From NCBI GenBank assembly GCA_963772845.1, contig CAVYYW010000041.1, forward strand, positions 12,165 to 76,164: a DNA stretch of 64,000 nt. Reading direction: 5' to 3'. A model generated the notes under the pieces. The model did not search any database. It was not told the DNA's origin and saw only the letters and a program-made list of their open reading frames with translations. Made by a program: the position numbers and the translations under genes. Shown in pieces: positions 9,122 through 18,129 of the stretch; position 1 is the first letter of the stretch; the number at the start of each line of letters is the position of its first letter. Source of the stretch: CAVYYW01 sp963772845. GTDB taxonomy: Bacteria > Bacillota > Bacilli > Bacillales > Sporolactobacillaceae.

Positions 9122-9260
9122 ATGAAAAAACTAATTTTAGCTTTGTGCATTATCTTTTGCATTGTCACATGCGATTAGTTTTACTGCACACTTTTCATCG
9201 GACAAAACTGCACAAAATGATAGCTTGCCACCACTTGTTGTTGCTCACACTGCACTTTAA
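9122..9260 (+). pseudogene. NprX/Phr-like signal propeptide with a one-base frameshift
   Basis: The ATG at 9122 follows GGGGAGGAAAAT. The frame begins MKKLILALCIIFCIVT, a typical secretion signal core, then stops at a TAG after 18 codons. Skipping one base near 9168-9170 restores a 45-residue propeptide with tail SSDKTAQNDSLPPLVVAHTAL-type composition ending at TAA 9258-9260. The gene starts 15 bases after the stop of the NprR-like receptor, the standard order in RRNPP cassettes. The mature signal peptide would lie in the last dozen residues. The call rests on context and layout; the peptide resembles no specific signal that I can name. Confidence 0.7.
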
Positions 9261-9282
9261 TTAATTTAACAGCTTAATTTTA

Positions 9283-9340
9283 AAAACACTAAGTTCTATT
9301 TCATATTTAATAATATGAATTAGACTGGTGTTTTTTATTT
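9283..9340 (+). terminator. Terminator after the NprR/NprX-like cassette
   Basis: A long imperfect stem, AAACACTAAGTTCTATTTCATAT against ATATGAATTAGACTGGTGTTT, has a short AT loop and is followed by six T. It lies just after the propeptide gene. Confidence 0.6.
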
Positions 9341-9492
9341 TGGGCTAATTGTAATTTTCCTTACTCCATTCCCTCTTTCCTTCAGATGGTCACATTCCCA
9401 ACTTGAAATTTATTCGGACATTGGGCATACTAGGATATAGAAAGTTAAAGGGAATACGTTCTCTAAGATTATGAAAGGGGATATACATCAAA

Positions 9493-9726
9493 ATGGCATT
9501 TGTAATTACTTCACCCTGTAAAGATGAAAAAGCCGGTGAATGCGTTGAAACGTGTCCTGTAGATTGCATTGCAGAAGGCGAAGATATGTTTTATATCGAC
9601 CCGGATATTTGTATCGACTGTGGAGCTTGTGAAGCTGTCTGCCCAGTTGAAGCCATTTATCCTGAAGATGAAGTACCTGAAGAAGAACAGCAGTACATTC
9701 AGTTAAATCGTGATTACTTTAAATAA
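9493..9726 (+). CDS. Seven-iron ferredoxin ([3Fe-4S][4Fe-4S])
   Basis: Small cytosolic electron carrier of 77 residues. Without the initiator Met, cysteines fall at 8, 16, 20, 24, 39, 42, 45 and 49, the spacing of Azotobacter ferredoxin I. In that family C8, C16 and C49 bind a 3Fe cluster and C20, C39, C42 and C45 a 4Fe cluster. The motifs are CKDEKAGECVETCPVDC and CIDCGACEAVCP. The tail is very acidic (PEDEVPEEEQQY). The start ATG at 9493 follows AAAGGGG at a rather long spacing. The formate-dehydrogenase-like operon lies opposite, but a functional link is not shown. Confidence 0.95.
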   Translation: MAFVITSPCKDEKAGECVETCPVDCIAEGEDMFYIDPDICIDCGACEAVCPVEAIYPEDEVPEEEQQYIQLNRDYFK

Positions 9727-9750
9727 ATCAAGACACATAAAGCTTTAACC

Positions 9751-9780
9751 CGCCTCATTTCATTTAGAGATGAGGCTTCA
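9751..9780 (+). terminator. Probable ferredoxin terminator
   Basis: GCCTCATTTC pairs with GAGATGAGGC around a five-base loop, 25 bases after the ferredoxin stop codon. The T-tract is interrupted (TTCATTT). Confidence 0.5.
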
Positions 9781-9784
9781 TTTA

Positions 9785-10240
9785 TGCCTATAAAAGACTT
9801 CATCGTATCGAGGAGGACACTGAAAAAGCCGCTTGTCCTTCTTGACACCGATGAATGGGGAAGGAATCTGCGAACATGTGCTTCTGCGTCTGCTAGTAAT
9901 GCTTCGAAGCGGGATTCCTCGTCGCAACTCGTAGTCGCCGTTCGAGATGTGATGCTCGTGCCTGCGGAATAACGGGCGGCCGAGACCCCCGCATTGAAGA
10001 ACGAAAGCGGTGGCTTGGACGTTTGTCCGCGGCAAGCGAAGACACCGCAGGACTCCTTAAGGAAGATCGGCTAAGACCGTCACGTCCTGTGACAATGCCG
10101 ATCCTACCCACATCCTGTGGGCATGAGGAGGCTGAAGCGTTGCCCTCGGAAAGCGTGCCTGAAACGGAAAATCAACAGACATGACGACATCGTGGGACTT
10201 TTTCAGTGCCCCCTTTTAGTGGCCACCCGAGTCTGTGTTT
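9785..10240. repeat. Dispersed hairpin-rich repeat, copy 2
   Basis: Lies between the convergent ferredoxin and yrhD genes. It contains nested inverted repeats: GATCGGC...GCCGATC encloses GTCAC-GTCCT-GTGAC, and CCCAC-ATCCT-GTGGG follows. Short open frames on both strands here follow the repeat sequence and are not called. Confidence 0.85.
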
Positions 10241-10307
10241 GTCACATTCTGTTGACGGACAGATCCACTTGCAATTAATCAAATCAGCGCTGATATTCTC
10301 AGGATTT

Positions 10308-10349
10308 AAAAAAGATGACCTCTGTTAAGTACAGAGGTCATCTTTTTTT
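10308..10349. terminator. Terminator of the yrhE-yrhD operon
   Basis: A perfect 16-bp stem (AAAAAGATGACCTCTG / CAGAGGTCATCTTTTT) with a seven-base loop lies 35 bases past the yrhD stop. T-tracts on both strands make it bidirectional. Confidence 0.9.
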
Positions 10350-10382
10350 AGCTGTTTAGACATTATTAGTAACTCAAAGCCT

Positions 10383-10868
10383 TTATTCTTTTTCGCCTTC
10401 TTTTCTGCCTGCTCCTTTTAAAAAGCCGGAGAGGGCTGTAATTGACCGGTTAACATCCGGGTCACGGAATAGCTTAAACAGACCGAAAACGGTCGTTTTT
10501 TCATTATTTTCGATGCGGCGGCCCGCTTCATCCAGTCCTGCGTTTACATTCTCCACAAGACCTTTCATTTTCTCAATATCGAGCCCACCGATAATTTGGC
10601 CGAACTTTAGGATATTCTGAATGGAGTCGCTGACACCAGGTTTGTTGATTTCACGGGCAGCGATGGCAAGAACCTTATCTCCCTGACCGAAAAGTCCGGT
10701 CAGCAGCTCCAGCACACCCCTGTCATCAAGCTTCTGCATAAGGGTGATAACAGAGAGGACAGCCTGCTTATTATCGAGCAGAGCATCAAGCACCTCATCC
10801 TTTTCCTGCTGCTTCACTTCCTCAGGATCCACTTCCATACGCTCAATCTTCATTACCGATTTAGCCAC
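10383..10868 (-). CDS. yrhD: DUF1641 protein, partner of the formate-dehydrogenase-like enzyme (YrhD-like)
   Basis: Helical cytosolic protein of 161 residues containing the DUF1641 core (LFKLFRDPDVNRSITALSGFLKG). In Bacillus it is always found next to the YrhE-type molybdoenzyme, and I infer an accessory or small-subunit role. I chose GTG at 10866-10868 because AGAGGAG precedes it at ten bases, it gives the length of B. subtilis YrhD, and it overlaps the upstream gene's stop by eight bases (translational coupling). An internal ATG at 10853 is the alternative. The operon ends at a strong terminator. Confidence 0.88.
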   Translation of the reverse strand: MAKSVMKIERMEVDPEEVKQQEKDEVLDALLDNKQAVLSVITLMQKLDDRGVLELLTGLFGQGDKVLAIAAREINKPGVSDSIQNILKFGQIIGGLDIEKMKGLVENVNAGLDEAGRRIENNEKTTVFGLFKLFRDPDVNRSITALSGFLKGAGRKEGEKE

Positions 10869-13824
10869 GGGCTTTCAGCTCCTCTTTGCGCTTAATGACT
10901 TCACCAGGAAACATGTAATCTTCCCGTTCCCATTTCTTCTCAACTTCAACGCCGGTTTTCGGTGTCCGATTTCCATATCTATGATTGTTTTTCGGCAGAG
11001 GATGTTCTCCATCAACGCTAAGAATTTCCATTCTGACCGCTGTATCCTTATAAGCCGGTGTATCGGTGGCTGAGTCGACCTCATTCGACGTCAGATGGTT
11101 AACTGCCAGTTCCCCGTTATCATTTAACGGGATGTATAATTCTTTTCCTGTCACTCGGTCTGTAACCAAGACATTCCCTTTGACTGCACCCTGGTCATTA
11201 ATAAGTCTCACGAGACTGCCGTCTTTAATTCCGCGGTCTTTTGCAAGCTCTGGAGATACTTCGATAAAGGCTTTCGGCGTCTTCCTGGCAATCCCATGGG
11301 TTTTGTATGTCATATTGCCCTCATGGAAGTGCTCAAGCAGCCTTCCGGTATTCACATGGAGATCATGCTTTTCACTTGTACCTGTTGGTTCTGTCCATTC
11401 AACAGGGTGGAAACGAGCCATTTTATTTTTAAAATGGAACCCTTCCCCATAGAGATATGGGCTGTCTGTTCCATCTTTTTTCACTGGCCACTGCAAGCTT
11501 TTATAGCCTTCCAGTCTTTCGTAATTCACGCCTTCAATCATTGGATCAAGGCTCGCCACTTCAGCCATAATTTCTCCCGGATTATTGTAATTCCAATTTC
11601 GACCCATACGTTTAGCGAGTTCACTAACGATCTGCCAGTCCGGCTTTGAATCCCCTAATGGATCAAAAACTTGATAAAACCTTTGAATTCTGCGCTCTGT
11701 ATTTGTAAATGAGCCTTCTTTTTCAAAACTTGGGCTTGCCGGGAAGACCACATCAGCGAAGGAAGCTGTTTTTGTCAAAAAGAGATCCTGCACAACAAAG
11801 AAATCAAGTTTTTCAAACGCTGATTGAACATGGTTGATATTTGAATCCACGATTCCCATGTCCTCTCCTTGGAGATACAGGACTTTAAGATGACCGTCGT
11901 GAATGGCTTCTACCATTTCATGATTATTAAGCCCTGGTTCAGCTGGAACATCGGCATCCCATGCTTTATTAAACTTCGCACGTATTTCGTCATCTGAAAC
12001 ATCCTGATAGCCTGGGAAGTTATTCGGCATACTTCCGAAATCGCTTGCTCCCTGAACGTTGTTATGCCCACGCAGAGGATAAGCACCGGTACCATGACGG
12101 CCATAGTTGCCTGTCAGAAGCAGCAGATTCGAGATCGCTGTTGACGTATCACTGCCACCTTTTTGCTGTGTAACACCCATCGCCCAGCAGATAACAACAT
12201 TTTCAGCCGCATGAATTTCTTCTGCTACTGCGATCAGTTCCTCTTTTGTCAGACCAGTTTTTTCCGATACGTAATCAAGCGTATATGGCTCGAGACTCTT
12301 TTTAAAGTCCTCAAATTTTTCAACCCGATTGCTTATAAATTCTTGATGCTCCCATCCCTGATCCAGGATGTATTTGGATACGCCAGATAGCCACAGAAGA
12401 TCTGACCCGGCGGTTGGATGAATAAAACGATCCGCTCTTTCAGCCATTTCATGCTTTCTCAAATCGGCCACAACTAGGCGAGATCCTCTTGTTTTTTGAG
12501 CACGCTTAATTTTAGAAGCTAGGACCGGATGAGATTCTGCTGTATTGGAACCAATAGTAATCACAAGGTCAGCGTTCTCGATATCTTCGAGTGCGCCTGC
12601 ATCTCCACCGTATCCCACTGTTCTGAACAACCCTTTAGTCGCTGGTGATTGACAGTAGCGTGAACAGTTATCCACGTTATTTGTTCCTATAACCTGTCTG
12701 GCGAACTTCTGCATCAGATAGGATTCTTCATTAGATGCTTTAGAAGAGGCAATGACACCAATCGCATCTGCACCATGATCGATCTTAACTTGTTTCATTT
12801 TTTCGCTGACGACATTAAATGCTTCATCCCAGCTTACTTCAACAAATTCGTCTCCGCGTCTTACTAATGGTTTTTTGATTCTTTCAGGACTGTTAACATA
12901 GTCCCATCCGAATTTACCTTTAACACAGGTTGCGATGCCATTGGCTGGTGATTCCGGCTGAGGCTGCACTTTCAATACTTTTCTGTCCTTTGTCCAGACA
13001 TCAAACGAACAGCCGACCCCACAATATGTACAAACGGTTTTAGTCTTTTTAACGCGCTCTTCTCTCATTTCCGATTCAGAGTCTGAAAGCGCCATGAGTG
13101 AACCGTAGCCAGTCTCGACTTTCTTTGTCAGTTCGATAAGTTCACGTAAAGTTCCATGCTCAATTCCTGTTAAGTAACCGGCTTCACCGACCATTCCCTT
13201 TTCCATCATGGCATTACATGGACAGACGGTTGAACACATACCGCAGTTAACGCACGATGATTCATCAATGGTAGTGCCGCCATCCCATACTACCCTGGGT
13301 CTGTCTAATGACCAGTCAATAGACAGCGTTTCATTAACCTCGGCATTTTGGCATGCTTCGACACAGCGGCCGCAGAGGATACACTGATCAGGGTCATATC
13401 GGTAAAATGGACCGGAAAAATCAGCTTCATAAGGTTTATGTTCATAAGGCATCGTTTGATGTTCAATGCCCTGAGTCTTTACTGAATTATGAATTTCACA
13501 CGATCCGTTATTATAATCACAGACCGTGCAGTAGAGCTCATGATTAACAAGCATGCGGTTCATGCCAATGTCCTGCGCCCCTTTGGCATCCTTAGTATCA
13601 GTCAGGATTACCATTCCTGCTTTTACCTCCTGGCTGCATGCCCGTTTCAATTCCCCGTTAATCTCCACAATACATGTATCGCACGTTTCAATCGGCCCAA
13701 GGCTCTCGTGATAACAAAGGCTTGGCACCCCTATTCCGCTTTCGTTAATCAGTGACATGAGATTTTGCCCCGGATCAGCTAAATATTCCTGACCATTAAT
13801 GGTCACCACAACATGTTCTGGCAA
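10861..13824 (-). CDS. yrhE: Formate dehydrogenase alpha-subunit-like molybdoenzyme (YrhE-like), 987 residues
   Basis: Large cytosolic oxidoreductase that probably oxidizes formate with a bis-MGD molybdenum cofactor. In order: a [2Fe-2S] domain (CYHESLGPIETCDTC, Cys63); a Cys/His [4Fe-4S] site near 99-110; two ferredoxin-type clusters (CILCGRCVEACQ at 148, CVNCGMCSTVCPC at 191); the catalytic-domain cluster CTYCGVGC at 265; and the active-site region DNCSRYCQSPATKGL. The molybdenum ligand is Cys391, not selenocysteine. The start is TTG at 13822-13824, seven bases after AGGGGG; an ATG is not available nearby. The C-terminal dinucleotide-binding domain is complete. yrhD follows with an eight-base overlap. 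No FdhD sulfurtransferase or formate transporter is in the window. Confidence 0.93.
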   Translation of the reverse strand: MPEHVVVTINGQEYLADPGQNLMSLINESGIGVPSLCYHESLGPIETCDTCIVEINGELKRACSQEVKAGMVILTDTKDAKGAQDIGMNRMLVNHELYCTVCDYNNGSCEIHNSVKTQGIEHQTMPYEHKPYEADFSGPFYRYDPDQCILCGRCVEACQNAEVNETLSIDWSLDRPRVVWDGGTTIDESSCVNCGMCSTVCPCNAMMEKGMVGEAGYLTGIEHGTLRELIELTKKVETGYGSLMALSDSESEMREERVKKTKTVCTYCGVGCSFDVWTKDRKVLKVQPQPESPANGIATCVKGKFGWDYVNSPERIKKPLVRRGDEFVEVSWDEAFNVVSEKMKQVKIDHGADAIGVIASSKASNEESYLMQKFARQVIGTNNVDNCSRYCQSPATKGLFRTVGYGGDAGALEDIENADLVITIGSNTAESHPVLASKIKRAQKTRGSRLVVADLRKHEMAERADRFIHPTAGSDLLWLSGVSKYILDQGWEHQEFISNRVEKFEDFKKSLEPYTLDYVSEKTGLTKEELIAVAEEIHAAENVVICWAMGVTQQKGGSDTSTAISNLLLLTGNYGRHGTGAYPLRGHNNVQGASDFGSMPNNFPGYQDVSDDEIRAKFNKAWDADVPAEPGLNNHEMVEAIHDGHLKVLYLQGEDMGIVDSNINHVQSAFEKLDFFVVQDLFLTKTASFADVVFPASPSFEKEGSFTNTERRIQRFYQVFDPLGDSKPDWQIVSELAKRMGRNWNYNNPGEIMAEVASLDPMIEGVNYERLEGYKSLQWPVKKDGTDSPYLYGEGFHFKNKMARFHPVEWTEPTGTSEKHDLHVNTGRLLEHFHEGNMTYKTHGIARKTPKAFIEVSPELAKDRGIKDGSLVRLINDQGAVKGNVLVTDRVTGKELYIPLNDNGELAVNHLTSNEVDSATDTPAYKDTAVRMEILSVDGEHPLPKNNHRYGNRTPKTGVEVEKKWEREDYMFPGEVIKRKEELKARG

Positions 13825-14139
13825 TGGTCTTCCCCCTTATTGTCCTTTTGGAGTACTGTAACAAGCTCTGTATTCCATTATACTCGATTTAGAATTTTCT
13901 GAAAAGGCGAGCGCTGTTGAATCATGCATAGATTCGTCTCTTTATAGAAAATAACCTTTATTAAGCATAATAAAACATTTTTAGCCAATTTATTTAGCCA
14001 CACAAAAGCAACCTAATAGAAGACGGAGGGCACCAACCGCTGTTTATGACTGTCCTCCATTCAGGTTTTTGAGTGATCTTATCAGACGAGCTAAGCAAGA
14101 TACGACTCACACCTTCTAAAGAAACATCTGACAACTTAA

Positions 14140-14540
14140 CACGTCCTGATTGAATGCGGCGGCTCGCGAGACTCCTCGAAAATGCGCACATTCTGTAGCT
14201 GAAAAGCTAATGAAATATCCAACTGAGACTCCTGCGGAAACAGCGACGCGTCCGAAGATCCACTTTGGCGCACAAAGAAATCACGCCAAAGCTTAAGCTG
14301 AGGCCGTGCCCGCGGAAAGCGAGGGTATTTCCGCTTTCCATGTATGGCATCGCCGAATTTTCTTCGTGCGGTGCGGAAATCGAAGATGCGAGAATTCAAG
14401 TCCTACGGAAATAGCACGCGTCCGAAGATCCACTTTGGCGCAAAAGAGACCACGCCAAAGTTAGCTGAGGCTCGTGCCCACGGAAAGTGAGTGCCTGAAA
14501 CGAAGTTTAACAACCAAGGTTACATATTCTTTTTCAGTGG
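14140..14540. repeat. Dispersed hairpin-rich repeat, copy 3
   Basis: This copy, upstream of yrhE and 3' of the M50 protease gene, has the shared core twice: CGTCCGAAGATCCACTTTGGCG ... CGCCAAAG ... GCTGAGG at about 14249-14310 and again at 14418-14475. Each core contains the inverted repeat CTTTGGCG/CGCCAAAG. The stretch 13825-14139 is AT-rich and shows no further feature. Confidence 0.85.
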
Positions 14541-14581
14541 CTTCACACCGTTTTCATCAGGTAAGGCTGTTTTTCCATGTG

Positions 14582-14612
14582 AAAAAAAGCCCCATTTCAT
14601 TTCGAAACGGGG
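14582..14612 (-). terminator. Terminator of the M50 protease gene
   Basis: Read on the minus strand, CCCCGTTTC-GAAAT-GAAATGGGG is followed by C and seven T, just past the stop codon. Confidence 0.85.
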
Positions 14613-14617
14613 ACAAA

Positions 14618-15766
14618 TTATCTTAAATAATAAATGGACTGATCAAGAAAATCCTTGAAGTATATATAGACAGCGGACAAGAGCAGTGCCAGGAGCACAT
14701 ACGCAATAAATACTTTCCATTTCGTGCTTCTTTTTGCTTTGTAATAATACTTGTACTGATCCCTTTCCTTGCTTAGCTCTGCACTCTCACGCTTGAGCTG
14801 TTCATCGTAAGCTGAAAGGTTTTCATGTGTCTGAATATCGGGAAGAAGTGATTTTAATCGGGTAATCTGCTGGTACATTGCCTTTAATTTCTCTTTTTTA
14901 ATCTTTTGCCTGTCCTGAACAATCGGTATATAGCCGCTTTTCATATCATTGAGCTCTGAATGCAATCTTTTCAGTTCCTCATTTAACAAGCGTTCATGAT
15001 ATTGGACCATCGCTGAATTTATCATTGGCTCTTCTTCGTCACTTTGAAACGAAAAAAATAGTTCCTTATCGTATAAAGAAAGCTTCTCATGAACCGCTTC
15101 TCTTGCAGAAATTTGCGCGGCAAGCACCTCACGCTTATATTCATCCCGAAAACGGCTCCACCAGCTGATCAAGCCGAATATAAAGATAAGAAGCAGAATC
15201 GGTGAAAATGAGATAAATAAGTAGACCGCAAAAATCAAAAGAGCGATGCCCCAGATGTTAGTGGACAGCACGCCCACAATTCTGCCGCCATCAAGCGGGG
15301 AAACCGGGAAGAGATTGAACAAGTTAATCAGAGCACCTAACATCACCACAAGTGCCCAGAATGGCTGACCAGTAAAATAGTAAAGAATAAATGCAGGAAT
15401 AATTGAAATAAGTCCAGCCAGTGGTCCGCCATAGGCGAGATACGCTTCAGTCGCAGCGTCTTTCGGCTGCTCCTTCATTCCAATAACAGCCCCCATGAAG
15501 GGTACAAAAATGGCCGGGCTCGTCTTTATTCCTTTTTGTTTGGCAGCAACAAGGTGGCCCATTTCATGCACAAATAGTAGATAAATAATGGCTACCGCAA
15601 ACCGCCAGCCGAAAATCAGGGCGTAGCCTCCCAACGATACAACAAGACTAATAATCGTTCCGCCAAATTTAGTGAACTTAAACAGGGCAAACAGCCATTT
15701 TAATTTTGATAAAATCAGCAGACCGACAGTAATTAAGACTCCTTTTCTTGCTTCCCTTTTTGCCAT
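14618..15766 (-). CDS. Site-2 protease-family (M50) membrane metalloprotease with cytoplasmic coiled-coil tail
   Basis: Zinc intramembrane protease of 382 residues. LFVHEMGHLVAAKQKG carries the HExxH zinc motif in a membrane segment, and LFPVSPLDGGRI is the second (NPDG-like) ligand motif. About six hydrophobic segments occupy the first 210 residues, followed by a charged, helix-rich tail (about 215-350) and one final membrane segment near the C-terminus. This long tail is unusual for a small S2P. The start ATG at 15764-15766 follows AAAGGAGG; an upstream frame overlaps the preceding gene and lacks a site. It stands downstream of the APH-like gene and probably shares its transcript. The substrate is unknown. 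Confidence 0.88.
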   Translation of the reverse strand: MAKREARKGVLITVGLLILSKLKWLFALFKFTKFGGTIISLVVSLGGYALIFGWRFAVAIIYLLFVHEMGHLVAAKQKGIKTSPAIFVPFMGAVIGMKEQPKDAATEAYLAYGGPLAGLISIIPAFILYYFTGQPFWALVVMLGALINLFNLFPVSPLDGGRIVGVLSTNIWGIALLIFAVYLFISFSPILLLIFIFGLISWWSRFRDEYKREVLAAQISAREAVHEKLSLYDKELFFSFQSDEEEPMINSAMVQYHERLLNEELKRLHSELNDMKSGYIPIVQDRQKIKKEKLKAMYQQITRLKSLLPDIQTHENLSAYDEQLKRESAELSKERDQYKYYYKAKRSTKWKVFIAYVLLALLLSAVYIYFKDFLDQSIYYLR

Positions 15767-15785
15767 TTCACGCCTCCTTTCTTTT

Positions 15786-16760
15786 TTACGTGTCACACCC
15801 AGGCTGCAACCAATCTAATAAATCCCTCCAGCTATGAAAATAAGGCCGATTGTCATCCTGTTCCCAGGCCTCCCTGATTAAGTCTGCTCTGAAGGGATGA
15901 ATGAAGATCATCGCCACCAGTTCATCCCTATTTAGAGGAGACAGCCCGTTCCCTTCATCATAGCCTTCCAAAAAAGATTGAAACCACTCTTCTTTTCTGT
16001 TACATAAGATTAGCCAGAGTGTCACAAAATCATACAGCGGCGGGGCAATCTTCGCATCGCCCCAATCGATGACTGCTGCAAATTTGTATGTTTCCTTTTC
16101 ATTTTTAATAAAAATATGTTCGGGTGTTAAATCACCATGCGTTAAACACCAGCCAGTTGATCGGCGGACTGAATGGATTTGCTTTTCAAGAAACTGTTCA
16201 AGTTCTGGCCATATTGCTTCAGCATTCAAAAAAGATAGCTTTTCCAATGCTTTTTTTATAACCGGCATTAAACTGTCTGCAATATCCAATTTTATTTCCT
16301 TATGAGAAGAGACAGCCATTTCTTTTAGAGAGAGGGAGTGAAGCCGTTTCATCCATCTCCCCGCCTCTTCAAAGATCGATTTCAGCAAAGCAGCATCTGC
16401 CAGATCTGCTTCCGCTTCTTTTAGCGAAAGGCCTTTAACAATCGGCATTATAATGTACGGAAAAGTTTGCCCGAAGGTTTCAACCGTGCCGGTGAAAGGC
16501 TCTTCCAGCCCCATTGAATGGGAAGAGAGAAAAGCATGAGCGATCCGTTCCGTTTTGTCATCATTAATTAAAAAGGATGGAAAGAATTTAATAATGTACT
16601 GGTCATCCAGTCTAAACACCGCACTTGTACCAGGAACAGGAAGATATATATGGCTGTACAGCAAAGAATGCCTGGACACCGTTGTTGAAATGACCGGCCG
16701 CCAAGCTTCAATATCTGTATATAATTCTGCCCATTCTGCCCACGTCCTAACTGTTCTCAT
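15786..16760 (-). CDS. Aminoglycoside-phosphotransferase-like (APH) kinase family protein
   Basis: Soluble kinase-fold protein of 324 residues. It has the catalytic-loop motif CLTHGDLTPEHIFI (Brenner HGDL) and the metal-binding VIDWGDAKIAPPLYDF that replaces DFG in this family. The N-terminal lobe has FRLDDQYIIKFFPS, with the probable ATP-binding lysine. APH-like proteins phosphorylate antibiotics, sugars, choline or other small alcohols. The substrate here is unknown, and the context (M50 protease, ComFB) does not suggest resistance. It starts six bases after the comFB stop codon, so an operon is likely. The ribosome site before the ATG is weak (GAAGCGG). Confidence 0.85.
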   Translation of the reverse strand: MRTVRTWAEWAELYTDIEAWRPVISTTVSRHSLLYSHIYLPVPGTSAVFRLDDQYIIKFFPSFLINDDKTERIAHAFLSSHSMGLEEPFTGTVETFGQTFPYIIMPIVKGLSLKEAEADLADAALLKSIFEEAGRWMKRLHSLSLKEMAVSSHKEIKLDIADSLMPVIKKALEKLSFLNAEAIWPELEQFLEKQIHSVRRSTGWCLTHGDLTPEHIFIKNEKETYKFAAVIDWGDAKIAPPLYDFVTLWLILCNRKEEWFQSFLEGYDEGNGLSPLNRDELVAMIFIHPFRADLIREAWEQDDNRPYFHSWRDLLDWLQPGCDT

Positions 16761-16766
16761 CCGCTT

Positions 16767-17057
16767 CTACGCATCTTGGTCAGCAGAACCCGGGGCATGT
16801 CTTGGTTTGTTTGATACTTTTTGAGCAGCTTCTACAATAGCAGTCAAAATCGTAGCGGAAGATTGCTCAGAGAAAAACTGCGCTTTGATGTAAGCCCCTC
16901 CCGCCTGATTGGAAACATAATGTGGCGGCACATGGTTTAACGCAAGTGCCAGAACATCTTCTTTGCATTGGGCACAATGACAATCGAGCTTAATGTGGTC
17001 CCACTGTTTTTCCAGCATATCGTACACAAAGTCTTCCATCATATTATGTATAGCCAT
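16767..17057 (-). CDS. comFB: ComFB-family late competence protein
   Basis: Small cytosolic protein of 96 residues. It matches ComFB in the N-terminal helix (NMMEDFVYDMLEKQW), the Cys cluster DCHCAQCKEDVLALALNHV and PHYVSNQAGGAYIKA. ComFB-family proteins bind zinc through such cysteines, and related proteins are reported c-di-GMP receptors. The function in this organism is inferred only. The start ATG follows AAAGGAGAG. Unlike the B. subtilis comF operon, comFA and comFC are not adjacent; instead an APH-like kinase follows. Confidence 0.88.
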   Translation of the reverse strand: MAIHNMMEDFVYDMLEKQWDHIKLDCHCAQCKEDVLALALNHVPPHYVSNQAGGAYIKAQFFSEQSSATILTAIVEAAQKVSNKPRHAPGSADQDA

Positions 17058-17245
17058 CTTTTAGCTCTCCTTTTATGTTAAATTCTCTTAGTCCTATTTA
17101 CCCTTTAAAAACTAGAGTTAACCTGAGATGAAACCACCGTCCTAATTTCCCTTACTCGATTAAGCAAATAAAATAGACTGGTTTTTTCATTATAACAACT
17201 CTCATGTATAATAAACACAAAAGACAGGAAGGGATTCAGGTATTC

Positions 17246-17557
17246 ATGATTATTAAAAAGCGCGGAGATTTAATTGTCGATTCCAGAGGCAATTATTATT
17301 ATGCCGTTGAGCAGCAAGAAAATATGCTTAAACTAGTTAATGCTTTTATGGATCTCACCTTCAGACGCCGTCTGGATGATTTATATTTTGAAGAATACCA
17401 GGGCGGCTTGATTGGCGAACGCCCAATGGAGCTTCTTAAGGGCAATATAGACATGATTTTATCAAACAAAAGCAAATTAAAGATGTACACACTTGAAAGC
17501 GTGGAAGAACACTATGATGTGATTATCGAACCGCTTTTCGATTCTTCCGCGAAATAA
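17246..17557 (+). CDS. Uncharacterized small protein, 103 residues
   Basis: I recognise no family. The protein is soluble, mixed alpha/beta and slightly charged, with no signal or membrane segment (MIIKKRGDLIVDSRGNYYYA at the N-terminus; PMELLKGNIDMILSNKSK in the middle). The start at ATG 17246 is preferred because it follows AGGAAGGGA. An in-frame ATG at 17204 would add 14 residues but has no site. It is divergent from comFB. A perfect hairpin without T-run (17568-17596) follows. Confidence 0.7.
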   Translation: MIIKKRGDLIVDSRGNYYYAVEQQENMLKLVNAFMDLTFRRRLDDLYFEEYQGGLIGERPMELLKGNIDMILSNKSKLKMYTLESVEEHYDVIIEPLFDSSAK

Positions 17558-17567
17558 AGAACCTTTT

Positions 17568-17596
17568 CATGGTGCAGGGATACTCTCTGCACCATG
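17568..17596 (+). other. Perfect hairpin after the small unknown gene
   Basis: CATGGTGCAG and CTGCACCATG form a perfect 10-bp stem with a nine-base loop, 11 bases past the stop codon at 17557. There is no T-tract, so it may be a processed 3' end or a weak terminator. Confidence 0.5.
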
Positions 17597-17781
17597 TTCA
17601 GCATAACCAGGGCTTTATATTCAGCTCATGCACCATGATTCTTCCACGCATCCCTGCCTCATGGTGAAATTGAGGACGCAAAAAGAGTGCGGCATCTTCA
17701 CCACACCCAAAATATTGAGGCCAAGGAAGGACCTTTCTATCGACTCACTTTCGGCCCTCTTTAATCCATTATATTCCAAAT

Positions 17782-18117
17782 GAACGCCCTTTCTTCTATT
17801 TTTTGACCCCGTTTGGTCGTTCATCGACCTTATGAACGCCCTTTCTCCTGCTTTTTCGATCCCGTTTGGTCGTTCATCGACCTTATGAACGCCCTTTCTC
17901 CTGTTTTTTGACCCCCGTTTGGTCGTTCATCGACCTTATAAACGCCTTTCTCCTGCTTTTTGATCCCGTTTGGTCGTTCATCGACCTTATGAACGCCCTT
18001 TCTCCTGCTTTTTGACCCCGTTTGGTCGTTCATCGACCTTATGAACGCCCTTTCTCCTGTTTTTTGACCCCCTTTGGTCGTTCATCGACCTTATGAAGGA
18101 CCTTTCACTCTCTTTTT
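17782..18117. repeat. Tandem repeat, six units of 51-53 bp plus a partial seventh
   Basis: Units start at 17782, 17834, 17887, 17940, 17991 and 18043; a diverged partial unit begins at 18095. Each reads GAACGCCCTTTCTCCTG, a T-run, GACCCCGTTT, then GGTCG-TTCAT-CGACC and TTAT. The last part is a perfect five-bp hairpin with loop TTCAT in every unit. Unit length varies by one or two bases (51-53), breaking any reading frame. The segment 17598-17781 is related non-coding sequence leading into the array. Confidence 0.92.
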
Positions 18118-18129
18118 GACTGATTGAAG

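Noticed and set aside
9785..10240. Mobile element with coding capacity in repeat copy 2
   Set aside because: No transposase or target-site duplication found; only short frames that follow the repeat.
17830..18033. Open frame with MNDQTGSK-like repeated peptide
   Set aside because: It is a by-product of the 51-53-bp tandem array; unit length changes break the frame and other copies do not keep it.
17782..18117. CRISPR array
   Set aside because: Units are contiguous tandem repeats without variable spacers, and no cas genes are present.
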